A stretch of DNA of 64,000 nucleotides from Lachnospiraceae bacterium. Its GTDB lineage: Bacteria > Bacillota > Clostridia > Lachnospirales > Lachnospiraceae. The position numbers and the translations under genes are program-made. Under the pieces are notes generated by a model. The model did not search any database and had not been told where the DNA came from. It saw only the letters and a program-made list of their open reading frames with translations. The stretch's first letter is position 1. Every line of letters begins with the position of its first letter. Positions 23,037 through 29,675 of the stretch are shown here, piece after piece. The stretch spans positions 1 through 64,000 of the forward strand of contig JAETNQ010000003.1 of NCBI GenBank assembly GCA_021772075.1. The letters are read 5' to 3'.

Positions 23037-23062
23037 TCATAAAAGGAATTGTAAAAAATGCG
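23037..23062 (-). promoter_or_regulatory. Boundary motif, copy 5
   Basis: 26-bp element TCATAAAAGG...AATGCG, one base after the stop of the gene ending at 23064. Confidence 0.55.
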
Positions 23063-23063
23063 T

Positions 23064-23423
23064 CTAAATATCACGTCTGTCAAAGACCGTTTCCCACCGT
23101 TCCCTCGCAATCGGCTTCATTTTCAACGCCCACATAATCTGTCGAACCGTAACAGTGGGATAAAGACCATCCTTACATTCTCCAGCCCGTTCGTCAAAGT
23201 ATTTCTTAAATTCAGGATGTAAATATAAATCGTCCGTCAACCAAGGGTCAACTTCACTCCACCACGTACTCTTTGTCTCCAAATCATATCGCTGCTGGAT
23301 GACAGCTAATCCTTTATCGTTAATTTGAAAGAGGGTGCAACTGTTATAAACTGGATGTTCACAAATATAAAGTTTGCCATACATGGAAAGATAAATAGTA
23401 GGCTTTTCGTAATGGTATCTCAT
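23064..23423 (-). CDS. Conserved hypothetical protein, 119 aa
   Basis: MRYHYEKPTIYLSMYGKLYICEHPVYNSCTLF is beta-rich, then WWSEVDPWLTDDLYLHPEFKKYFDERAGE, and a helical end. Looks like a small phage domain of unknown function, possibly a DUF family, but I do not recognise it with confidence. AGGAGG lies upstream of ATG 23423. Confidence 0.6.
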   Translation of the reverse strand: MRYHYEKPTIYLSMYGKLYICEHPVYNSCTLFQINDKGLAVIQQRYDLETKSTWWSEVDPWLTDDLYLHPEFKKYFDERAGECKDGLYPTVTVRQIMWALKMKPIARERWETVFDRRDI

Positions 23424-23449
23424 AGCAGCCTCCTAAAAGCAAAAAGAAA

Positions 23450-23467
23450 GAGCCCTCGTCAGGACTC
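23450..23467 (-). terminator. Intrinsic terminator
   Basis: Minus-strand GAGTCC-TGACGA-GGGCTC followed by TTTCTTTTTGC. Nearly the same stem and loop layout as the one at 20988. Confidence 0.7.
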
Positions 23468-23487
23468 CCTCTTGTGTTGATAATTCT

Positions 23488-23799
23488 TTAATTGTCAAAT
23501 AGTTTACACGACGTTTTGCAATGTGGATATGGACCCCCACAAGCTCTACATCCTTTCGGTGGTACACTGCCTCTATAGGATTCGAGTGTTTCTTCTGTCC
23601 ATTCTTCCTCGCTATCTTCATACTCGTAATCCATTTCATCTACTTCCCATCCGCATGATGGGCAGGCATAAATATCACAGCCACCCGCTGGATCTTCCCT
23701 TCGGTCCATAACTGCTCCACAACGATTGCAAACCGCATATCCGTTATTCAGGTACTCCATTAACTCCATACCTTCCGGTTTAATAATTTTTTGGCTCAT
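23488..23799 (-). CDS. Double zinc-ribbon protein behind an operator
   Basis: 103 residues. First ribbon CNRC...CPSC (residues about 24-51), an acidic linker (EYEDSEEEWTEE), then a second cluster CRACGGPYPHCKTSC. Its leader is the longest in this part of the element and carries a near-consensus promoter fully covered by an inverted repeat, so this gene is probably under specific repression. Could be a regulator, adaptor or anti-defence protein; not recognised. Confidence 0.7.
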   Translation of the reverse strand: MSQKIIKPEGMELMEYLNNGYAVCNRCGAVMDRREDPAGGCDIYACPSCGWEVDEMDYEYEDSEEEWTEETLESYRGSVPPKGCRACGGPYPHCKTSCKLFDN

Positions 23800-23827
23800 A
23801 AAGTCATTACCTCCTTGATAATCTGAA

Positions 23828-23853
23828 AGTAACGGTATAATTGTACGGTTACT
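23828..23853 (-). promoter_or_regulatory. Inverted-repeat operator over the -10 box
   Basis: AGTAACGGTA-(6)-TACGGTTACT; the arms match 9 of 10. The -10 (TACAAT, 23840-23845) lies in the centre. A repressor dimer bound here would block the promoter. Confidence 0.65.
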
Positions 23854-23869
23854 CTCTATATTAAGTCAA
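23840..23869 (-). promoter_or_regulatory. Sigma-A-type promoter for the zinc-ribbon gene
   Basis: Minus strand TTGACT (23864-23869), 18-base spacer, TACAAT (23840-23845), about 40 bases before the gene start. A 14-bp palindrome AAAAGAGCTCTTTT (23875-23888) lies just upstream. Confidence 0.65.
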
Positions 23870-23900
23870 GAGATAAAAGAGCTCTTTTAGCATCTCCTTT

Positions 23901-23928
23901 CCATAATAGGGGCTGTAAAAATCACGCA
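23901..23928 (-). promoter_or_regulatory. Boundary motif, copy 6 (slightly longer variant)
   Basis: CCATAATAGGGGCTGTAAAA then ATCACGC; one or two bases longer than the other copies and about 100 bases before the next gene start. Confidence 0.5.
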
Positions 23929-23986
23929 GAAAAACGAAGAGGACGTGTAATTTACGCCCTCCATCGTCTTAAAATCGTTCATTTTC

Positions 23987-24400
23987 TTATTTTCTCGTTG
24001 GTCTAAAACGGTTGAACAATCCTCTGAATGTTGTTGAGGTATATGTTCCAGTTTCCTCAAACTTAAATCCCTTTTTCATCCAGATACCATAGAACATCAA
24101 CGGTATCATGAGTTCTGCCGCCGCTATTCCCAATCTGAAGTATCGATCTTTAATCTGTTCCGACAACTGCGTACGTTTCATTTCCTCATCGCGAGTGCCG
24201 GCTTCTTCTTCCATTACCCGGCGATTGTACTTTTCGTCATACTCCCAGTCATTCTTAGATTCCTCGATCCTCAGTTTGTAGAGCTTTGCCAGATCATCAA
24301 TTGCTGTTGATTTTTCTTTGCTACCCGCATTTAAATTGGATAAAGCCTGAATCTCCCTGCTAATCTCCCCGCTTAACAAATCTCTGATGTTGTCTTCCAT
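23987..24400 (-). CDS. Membrane-associated phage protein, 137 aa
   Basis: ATG 24400 (MEDNIRDLLSGEISREIQ) with AAAGGAG upstream. A charged helical region (AKLYKLRIEESKNDWEYDEKY) is followed by one hydrophobic segment (LGIAAAELMIPLMFYGIWM) and a basic arginine-rich tail. Similar proteins occur in Lachnospiraceae phages as I recall; no function known. Confidence 0.65.
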   Translation of the reverse strand: MEDNIRDLLSGEISREIQALSNLNAGSKEKSTAIDDLAKLYKLRIEESKNDWEYDEKYNRRVMEEEAGTRDEEMKRTQLSEQIKDRYFRLGIAAAELMIPLMFYGIWMKKGFKFEETGTYTSTTFRGLFNRFRPTRK

Positions 24401-24435
24401 TTTCAGTTCTCCTTTCAAATAATTTATTACCGATT

Positions 24436-24461
24436 CCATAAAAGAGCGTGTTATTCGTGCG
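24436..24461 (-). promoter_or_regulatory. Boundary motif, copy 7
   Basis: 26-bp element CCATAAAAGA...TCGTGCG; it overlaps the last codons of the gene ending at 24451. Confidence 0.55.
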
Positions 24462-24669
24462 AAATATAACTTTTAAGATCAACCTGCAGAAGCACTTGTT
24501 TCTTGGTAGATATGTCGCCAACGCCCTTTGACAATTCCAGAAACATAAAAGGGCCGTCCGGATCAGAAGTATCGATACGAAGTTTACCAACCGATTTAGA
24601 CCGCCGGACTATACTCGAAAAAACACAACCAATAACCATTCCGATTACAAATACAATTACAAGTTCCAT
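24451..24669 (-). CDS. Small membrane protein, 72 aa
   Basis: Begins MELVIVFVIGMVIGCVFSSIV, a single membrane anchor, then RRSKSVGKLRIDTSDPDGPFMFLEL and a beta-rich end (KQVLLQVDLKSYISHE). I recall this DPDGPYLFLEL-type protein from many Firmicutes phages; function unknown. AAAGGAG lies upstream of ATG 24669. Confidence 0.7.
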   Translation of the reverse strand: MELVIVFVIGMVIGCVFSSIVRRSKSVGKLRIDTSDPDGPFMFLELSKGVGDISTKKQVLLQVDLKSYISHE

Positions 24670-24786
24670 GTTCTTCTCCTTTCAAATTGTTTTTGAAAAT
24701 TTTCCACCCGGGAATTTTTCAGATATCAAAATACCACGTTTTTCTGTCACCTGCGTACTGAGGTTTTAACCTAGAATAAAAAGAAA

Positions 24787-24802
24787 GAGCCATTGCTGGC
24801 TC
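24787..24802 (-). terminator. Intrinsic terminator overlapping a stop codon
   Basis: Minus-strand GAGCCA-GCAA-TGGCTC perfect 6-bp stem followed by TTTCTTTTTATT. The TGA of the gene ending at 24801 forms its first base pairs. Confidence 0.8.
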
Positions 24803-25130
24803 AATCCTTGAATCGGTTCGTGATGTCTCCGTCCACATTAAAGTCTAACTCGATATCGCTTCCATCTCCTTTTTCGTGGATATCAAAATCGATGTAATTA
24901 TCCCCAGACGCATTTGACAAATCATAGTACCAACCCACAAATAACGATGTCTTGGTAACCGGAAGACCTAAGCATTCAAGAACATCTCTCAAGAATACAT
25001 AGCCTCTATTCCTTAAAGCATCATTAAAATAGGTTTGCTGTGCTTTCAAATACATCACATTCCATTCTCGATTTTCCTCCCACCCCGTACAGGTTGAATT
25101 AAATATCTGTGCGTATTTACTTTTATTCAT
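24801..25130 (-). CDS. Stand-alone DUF6353 C-terminal domain
   Basis: 109 residues from ATG 25130 (AAAGGAG upstream). NVMYLKAQQTYFNDALRNRGYVFLRDVLECLGLPVTKTSLFVGWYYD...LDFNVDGDITNRF aligns with the last third of paralogue A (MFLKAQESYANDLLRAKKRLFLNDVYEMLGMPRTKAG...). The membrane segments are absent. Either a domain-loss derivative or a soluble partner of the membrane paralogues. Confidence 0.75.
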   Translation of the reverse strand: MNKSKYAQIFNSTCTGWEENREWNVMYLKAQQTYFNDALRNRGYVFLRDVLECLGLPVTKTSLFVGWYYDLSNASGDNYIDFDIHEKGDGSDIELDFNVDGDITNRFKD

Positions 25131-25147
25131 AAGTATCACATCTCCTT

Positions 25148-25173
25148 TCATAATAGGAGCTGTTATTTCTGCG
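25148..25173 (-). promoter_or_regulatory. Boundary motif, copy 8
   Basis: 26-bp element TCATAATAGG...TTTCTGCG; it overlaps the stop of the zinc-ribbon gene at 25163 and runs into the AAAGGAG of the next gene. Confidence 0.6.
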
Positions 25174-25372
25174 ACCCCTCGCCTTCATAGACAATCTTCT
25201 TTCTCAAATCTGACCATGCAATATATCGCTCTTTCTGGCAGACCGGGCAGAAAAACTTAATTACCTTAGCGCCGATATCCTCCAAATCCTGACTATCTGC
25301 TTCCAACCGGCTTTGACAATTCGGGCAGTTGAACCGATATACCTTTTTCACTGCAACATCCACAATCTTCAT
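25163..25372 (-). CDS. Zinc-ribbon protein, 69 aa
   Basis: ATG 25372 chosen (AAGGAG ten bases upstream). A single ribbon, FNCPNCQSRLEAD...FFCPVCQKERYI, then a basic tail. The first base of the fold is typical of small nucleic-acid-binding ribbons. Role unknown. Confidence 0.65.
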   Translation of the reverse strand: MKIVDVAVKKVYRFNCPNCQSRLEADSQDLEDIGAKVIKFFCPVCQKERYIAWSDLRKKIVYEGEGSQK

Positions 25373-25373
25373 A

Positions 25374-25793
25374 TCAACCACGCTCCTTATTCAACAGCCA
25401 GAAGAAACGTCTGTACAAGTCGTAATAGACATCCTTGCAGCACGGAATATCTAACCTAGCTTTCAAACAATCATAAGAGATACCGCTTGTAACAGCCTGT
25501 AAAATATAGGTTCCAAGCACGACATCAGTCTCTTCGGCCACTGATTCAACCAGTTCCATTCTGTTGGAGTAAAATATCCTTGCCTCGGCGCATTTAGCAG
25601 TCGGATCGCTGAGGTCTCGTTGTCCCGAAAACAGAACCAGATCAGATGGTCTTTTAGCTAACCCGTCTAAAGCCAAATATGCTTTCTTCCAAATAGGATA
25701 TTGAAGACAGAAATGCTTCAGCTCATAGTACCGATGTTTTTCAATCCAATAGGGATTCTTCTCAGACAGCTCCGGACGTATTGTTGTTCCCAT
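25374..25793 (-). CDS. Conserved phage protein, 139 aa
   Basis: Starts at ATG 25793 (MGTTIRPELSEKNPYWIEKHRYYELKHFCLQYPIW). Helical; WKKAYLALDGLAKRPSDLVLFS and LDIPCCKDVYYDLYRRFFWLLNK are conserved-looking. I recall it as a frequent small gene near the integrase end of Clostridia phages, sometimes compared with sigma-like regulators, but I cannot support that here. Confidence 0.65.
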   Translation of the reverse strand: MGTTIRPELSEKNPYWIEKHRYYELKHFCLQYPIWKKAYLALDGLAKRPSDLVLFSGQRDLSDPTAKCAEARIFYSNRMELVESVAEETDVVLGTYILQAVTSGISYDCLKARLDIPCCKDVYYDLYRRFFWLLNKERG

Positions 25794-26044
25794 CAACGTT
25801 TCTCTCCTTTCCATAAATAGCCCGTTTCTTCATAGAGGAGCTTCGGGGAAATATAGAAATTGATACGTCCGTACCTCGAATTCATCTCCTCAATGTTTGT
25901 TACAAGTTTACCGTTTCGAGTAGCCTTTCCGATTGGAAGCCATCCAGATATGATTCCAGCCCTTACCCAAGATGCATCCTTGCCGTATACTCTGGCCGCA
26001 ACGATCACTGGCACTGAACCCGATTCAAATATAATTTCTTCCAT
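25793..26044 (-). CDS. Excisionase-like / MerR-type DNA-binding protein
   Basis: 83 residues. VIVAARVYGKDASWVRAGIISGWLPIGKATRNG resembles the winged-helix start of phage and transposon excisionases, where a helix-turn-helix recognises DNA, and is followed by a beta segment INFYISPKLLYEETG. It lies two genes from the integrase on the divergent strand, a common place for a recombination directionality factor. AAAGGAGG precedes ATG 26044. Confidence 0.65.
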   Translation of the reverse strand: MEEIIFESGSVPVIVAARVYGKDASWVRAGIISGWLPIGKATRNGKLVTNIEEMNSRYGRINFYISPKLLYEETGYLWKGEKR

Positions 26045-26119
26045 TGGCTCTTGCCTCCTTTCAACGGCTATTCTAGGATAAGAACCACTTTTAGTAAAAA
26101 CAACCTCGGTGGTTTGGCA

Positions 26120-26434
26120 TTATAGAAGAAGATGTATTTTCTGAGCCATCCACCGAATCATCGTCATCTCGCAAGGATAATCCTCGTATCCAATTGTCTC
26201 ACAAGTAATAAATCCCTCTATCACACCTCGGATAATTTCCGATTCATACTGCTTGTACGGAAAAATATCATCTGGAAGCTCTCTATGTAAACGCCCGCAT
26301 CTGATACAGCGTAGTCTTCTTATCTTAATCCATCTGGTATTTCTCAGTTTCGACCGTACAATTCTTGGAACACGGTCATAATATTTCAATGCCCCACCAC
26401 AATCGGGACAAGTTGATACATCATGAGTAACCAT
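26120..26434 (-). CDS. DUF6431 domain protein
   Basis: 104 residues from ATG 26434. CPDCGGALKYYDRVPRIVR...RLRCIRCGRLHRELPDDIFPYKQYE is the zinc-ribbon pattern I recall for DUF6431, followed by a helix-turn-helix-like end (YEDYPCEMTMIRW). The family resembles the N-terminal part of some transposases and is probably DNA-binding. It is first of the leftward genes and shares the intergenic region and operator with the integrase, so it may control it. Confidence 0.75.
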   Translation of the reverse strand: MVTHDVSTCPDCGGALKYYDRVPRIVRSKLRNTRWIKIRRLRCIRCGRLHRELPDDIFPYKQYESEIIRGVIEGFITCETIGYEDYPCEMTMIRWMAQKIHLLL

Positions 26435-26460
26435 ATACATCACCTCCAGTGTAAAAAATA

Positions 26461-26490
26461 AGTGTAGGAGTAGTTGACAATTCCTACACT
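26461..26490. promoter_or_regulatory. Inverted repeat between integrase and DUF6431
   Basis: Perfect 9-bp arms AGTGTAGGA and TCCTACACT, spacer 12. The integrase -35 (TTGACA) lies in the spacer and the leftward -10 lies just beside it. Similar GTNNAGGA sequences recur after the integrase gene. Confidence 0.7.
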
Positions 26491-26502
26491 ATGATATATG
26501 AT
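26474..26502 (+). promoter_or_regulatory. Integrase promoter
   Basis: TTGACA (26474-26479), 17-base spacer, TATGAT (26497-26502): near-consensus sigma-A promoter about 58 bases before the integrase start. Confidence 0.75.
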
Positions 26503-26521
26503 TACTAATGGTAAATCAAGC
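26493..26521 (-). promoter_or_regulatory. Divergent leftward promoter
   Basis: Minus-strand TTGATT, 17-base spacer, TATCAT. It overlaps the rightward promoter, so the two directions probably compete and share control. Confidence 0.5.
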
Positions 26522-26559
26522 GAAACACAGAGATTTGCCAAGAAAGGAGTGAATGTACT

Positions 26560-27798
26560 ATGCTGATGCAATGTCCCGAATGTGCCTTGCAAGTAAGTGA
26601 TAAAGCAACTTACTGTCCGCATTGCGGATACCCAATGCAACCGGATATAAACCAACGAAAGCCTCGGAAATCAAACAAAAGAAGAAGACTTCCGAACGGA
26701 TTTGGACAGATAAGTGAAATCAAAGGAAGAAATCTTCGAAACCCATTTCGAGCTATGGTTACAGTTGGAAAAACTCCGACTGGACGGCCCATTTGTAAGC
26801 CGCTCAAACCGGAGTCGTACTTCCCAACATATAATGATGCCTATGCTGCTTTGGTGGAATATAACAAGAATCCGTATGATTTAGAACCAGCCATAACAGC
26901 AAAAGAGCTCTATGAAAAATGGACCGAAGAATATTTCAAGACACTGAAGAACAATGCAAGCGCAAGAGCTGTTACCTCTGCCTGGGCGTATTGTTCATCG
27001 GTTTATGATATGCGGGTAATGGATATCCGGGCACGCCATGTAAAAGGTTGCATGGAAGAAGGCGTAGCTGTAGTTAGAGGGAAAGAGCAGCGCCCCAGCG
27101 CATCCATGAAAAACAAAATCAAGTCGCTGTTTAACCTTATGTTGGATTATGCTTTGGAATATGAGATTGTGGATCGCAACTATTCCAGAAGTTTTAATCT
27201 GACGGAAGAGACCATCAAAGAAATTCAGACTGTTAAGAAAGAACATATCCCGTTTACAGATGAAGAAATTTCATTGCTTTGGGAGCATGTGGATGATAAA
27301 CGGTATGTTGACGCAATCCTGATTCAATGCTATTCTGGATGGAGACCGCAGGAACTTGGATTGATAAGGTTGGAAGATGTTGATTTAGAGAATTGGACTT
27401 TCAAAGGCGGTATGAAAACAGATGCCGGTACCGATAGAGTTGTTCCGATTCATTCAAAGATACAATCACTGGTGCTCAGAAAATATAAAGAGGCGGAATC
27501 CCTAGGAAGTGAATTCCTTTTCAATTGTACTGATCCGGACAGCAACCGGAAAAATATAAAGTTCACATACAACCGGTATCAGAAGGGATTCACAAGAATC
27601 CGCGATGAGCTGAAGTTGAATCCAGACCATAGACCACATGATGGACGAAAACATTTTGTGAGTATGGCAAAAAAATATGGCGTTGATGAATACGCTATTA
27701 AATACATGGTTGGACATAAAATTTCTGACATTACCGAAAAGGTATATACAGCAAGGGAGTTTGACTGGCTACGAGAGGAAATAGAAAAAATAAAATAG
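26560..27798 (+). CDS. Tyrosine integrase with N-terminal zinc ribbon
   Basis: 412 residues. A zinc ribbon CPECALQVSDKATYCPHCGYP (5-25) and a basic linker precede the arm-type and core-binding domain (about 90-200). Catalytic residues: arginine in CYSGWRPQELGLI, the His/Arg block HDGRKHFVSM and later GHKISDIT, and the nucleophile tyrosine in EKVYTAREF near the C terminus. It catalyses integration and excision of the element. It is the only plus-strand gene here and sits at the right end; AAAGGAG is ten bases before ATG 26560. Confidence 0.95.
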   Translation: MLMQCPECALQVSDKATYCPHCGYPMQPDINQRKPRKSNKRRRLPNGFGQISEIKGRNLRNPFRAMVTVGKTPTGRPICKPLKPESYFPTYNDAYAALVEYNKNPYDLEPAITAKELYEKWTEEYFKTLKNNASARAVTSAWAYCSSVYDMRVMDIRARHVKGCMEEGVAVVRGKEQRPSASMKNKIKSLFNLMLDYALEYEIVDRNYSRSFNLTEETIKEIQTVKKEHIPFTDEEISLLWEHVDDKRYVDAILIQCYSGWRPQELGLIRLEDVDLENWTFKGGMKTDAGTDRVVPIHSKIQSLVLRKYKEAESLGSEFLFNCTDPDSNRKNIKFTYNRYQKGFTRIRDELKLNPDHRPHDGRKHFVSMAKKYGVDEYAIKYMVGHKISDITEKVYTAREFDWLREEIEKIK

Positions 27799-27810
27799 AA
27801 TGTCTTTTGT

Positions 27811-27886
27811 GTAGGAATGTTGGTATAGGAGTGGTACAGGAATAATATATGATTTACATACATTTTCCTGCTTTTTACCACTCCTA
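27811..27886. other. Candidate attachment-site region (repeats and inverted repeat)
   Basis: Direct repeats GTGTAGGAATG, GTATAGGAGTG and GTACAGGAATA at about 12-bp steps, then inverted arms TAGGAGTGGTA (27826-27836) and TACCACTCCTA (27876-27886). The same GTGTAGGA half-site forms the inverted repeat before the integrase. Position right after the integrase suggests integrase binding sites at the element end; the hairpin could also terminate the integrase transcript. Confidence 0.55.
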
Positions 27887-28178
27887 ACCGCTTTCAAAAG
27901 TGTTGATTTTACTGAATTTCTTAGTGATAGCATACTTAGGAAGTTTCTATAATATAATCTATTCTTCATCCGTTCTCCCATCCCGCGCCGCAGCTCCATT
28001 TTTCCAATGACAATTCATTTTTCACCGGCCGGCGCGTTTTTTATCTTATGTTTTGCAGTTTTTTTAAACGTATCACACTTTTGCGGATAACTCAACATTT
28101 TTAAAAAAATCTTAATAATCTTCCCAAAAACTGCATAAAATAATTTTCAGGCAAATTTTTCAGAAAAGAGGACAGGAC
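27887..28178. other. Element-chromosome junction, no gene
   Basis: About 290 bases without a supported gene. AT-rich up to about 27960, then clearly GC-richer with a GCGCCG...CGGCGC inverted pair ending in GTTTTTTATC (about 28050), a possible terminator, and an A/T-rich leader before the germination gene. Confidence 0.5.
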
Positions 28179-29615
28179 ATGCAGCTTTCTAACCATCTTG
28201 ACGACAACATCCGACAGTTGACATCCATTTTTCCGATTCCGCAGAGCTTTGATATTATCACCAGGGATTTGTTCTTCGGGGATACCAGAGGATATTGGAT
28301 CGGTATCAACGGTTTTTGCCGCGTAGAATTGCTACAGCAGATTTTTTCGGACCTGCAGAATCCGCTCTATATGAAAGACCATAAAATAGAAGACATCAGC
28401 CGCTACCTAAACGCAAAAATCGGCTATGTACAGGCATCTCTTTGTGATCAGTGGGAAGAAATTACACGCAGCGTCTTAAGCGGCCCCTCCGTTCTTTTTA
28501 TTGACGGTTTTTCCCAGGCGGTTATTATCGACGTGCGTACTTATCCGGCCAGAAGCGTAGGAGAACCGGATACCGAACGGGTAACGCTCGGCGCAAGGGA
28601 CGGGTTTGTGGAAACCATGCTTTTCAATGCCAATCTGATCCGCCGCCGCATCCGTTCCCCCAAACTGACCTTTGAAATCCTTTCCGTAGGCAAGGAAAGC
28701 AAGACGGACGTCTCCATTGCCTATATGGACGGCCTCGCCAGCCGGGAACTTCTGGCCGACCTGAAACAAGCCTTGGCCGGCTTGTCCGCGACTTCCCTGA
28801 CCATGGGCGCGAAAAGCCTGGAAGAACTGCTTGTGAAAAAGCGTTGGTTCCACCCCCTTCCCTGTATGCATTATACCGAACGCCCAGACGTAGCCTGCAG
28901 CTTTCTTACGGAAGGGCATATTGCCGTTATCGTAGACAACTCCCCTTCCGTGCTGATACTGCCCTGCACCATCTTCCAGTTTACCCAAAGCCCGGAAGAC
29001 TATTATAAAAGCCCCATAGTAGGAACCTATTTCCGCCTGGTCCGCTTTCTTTGCATTCCGGTCAGCCTGGTATTGATGCCCCTTTTTCTCCTGCTGACCG
29101 CATATTTTCCTCAGTTTTCGGAGAGATGGGGGCTTTTATCCACAAAAACGCTCCCCGGTCCTACCATTATTTTCTATGTCATGGCCGTGGAGTTTCTTCT
29201 GGATCTGTTCAAATATTCTGCCTCCGTCAGTTCCGGCAGGTTTTCCGGTTCTCTGTCCATTATCGGAGGTCTCATTATCGGGGATATCGCCGTAGAACTG
29301 AACTGGGCCTCGGTAGAAATCTTGTTTTATGCCGCCGTCACAATGCTGACCAGCTTATCCCTTGCCAGCATCGAATTCAGCGACGGCATCCGGGTCTACC
29401 GGCTTTTCCTCGTGATATGCACCGCCCTCTTCGGCTTCTGGGGCTTTGCCGGAGGCCTCTTTCTCGTCCTCTGCTCTATCCTGACGACGCCAGTCTTCGG
29501 CGGCATGAGCTATTTCTGGCCTCTCTGGCCCTTCAACTGGAAAGCCTTGCGTACCCTGCTGTTCCGGTATCCCGCCGCAAAAGCGCAGCCGAGCCGGGTA
29601 TGGGAGCGCCATTAG
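28179..29615 (+). CDS. Spore germination protein, GerA/SpoVAF type
   Basis: 478 residues. A soluble N-terminal half, with the family pattern PDVACSFLTEGHIAVIVDNSPSVLILP near residue 240, is followed by about five membrane segments (RLVRFLCIPVSLVLMPLFLLL onward) and IIGGLIIGDIAVELNWAS. The GerA subunit-A family forms spore inner-membrane germinant channels; SpoVAF is the copy associated with SpoVA. Neighbours give no SpoVA or GerA operon, so the subtype is open. First chromosomal gene to the right of the element. Confidence 0.85.
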   Translation: MQLSNHLDDNIRQLTSIFPIPQSFDIITRDLFFGDTRGYWIGINGFCRVELLQQIFSDLQNPLYMKDHKIEDISRYLNAKIGYVQASLCDQWEEITRSVLSGPSVLFIDGFSQAVIIDVRTYPARSVGEPDTERVTLGARDGFVETMLFNANLIRRRIRSPKLTFEILSVGKESKTDVSIAYMDGLASRELLADLKQALAGLSATSLTMGAKSLEELLVKKRWFHPLPCMHYTERPDVACSFLTEGHIAVIVDNSPSVLILPCTIFQFTQSPEDYYKSPIVGTYFRLVRFLCIPVSLVLMPLFLLLTAYFPQFSERWGLLSTKTLPGPTIIFYVMAVEFLLDLFKYSASVSSGRFSGSLSIIGGLIIGDIAVELNWASVEILFYAAVTMLTSLSLASIEFSDGIRVYRLFLVICTALFGFWGFAGGLFLVLCSILTTPVFGGMSYFWPLWPFNWKALRTLLFRYPAAKAQPSRVWERH

Positions 29616-29675
29616 AAAAGAAAAGGGATATCAGAACTATCATCTCCGCATCTGCTTTGCACAGGGACAGCCGCC

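Larger units (their letters stand above)
1..27886. mobile_element. Integrated phage-like element, right part (left end outside window)
   Basis: About 54 genes of phage type, nearly all on the minus strand, packed with short or overlapping junctions and AAAGGAG ribosome sites, ending at a plus-strand tyrosine integrase. Base composition becomes clearly GC-richer after about 27.95 kb, where chromosomal sporulation and housekeeping genes begin. Replication genes, a wall hydrolase and DUF3310/DUF6353 proteins support a temperate phage, but no capsid, portal, terminase or tail gene is in the window, so an integrative element without virion genes cannot be excluded. The right boundary is placed at the inverted repeat after the integrase by inference. 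Confidence 0.85.

Noticed and set aside
1-26500. CRISPR array or defence island in the accessory region
   Set aside because: No regularly spaced repeats with unique spacers and no cas, toxin-antitoxin or abortive-infection gene recognised.
28476-28988. Antisense ORF of 170 residues inside the germination gene
   Set aside because: Shadow of a strongly supported coding frame; glycine/alanine-rich translation with no ribosome site.
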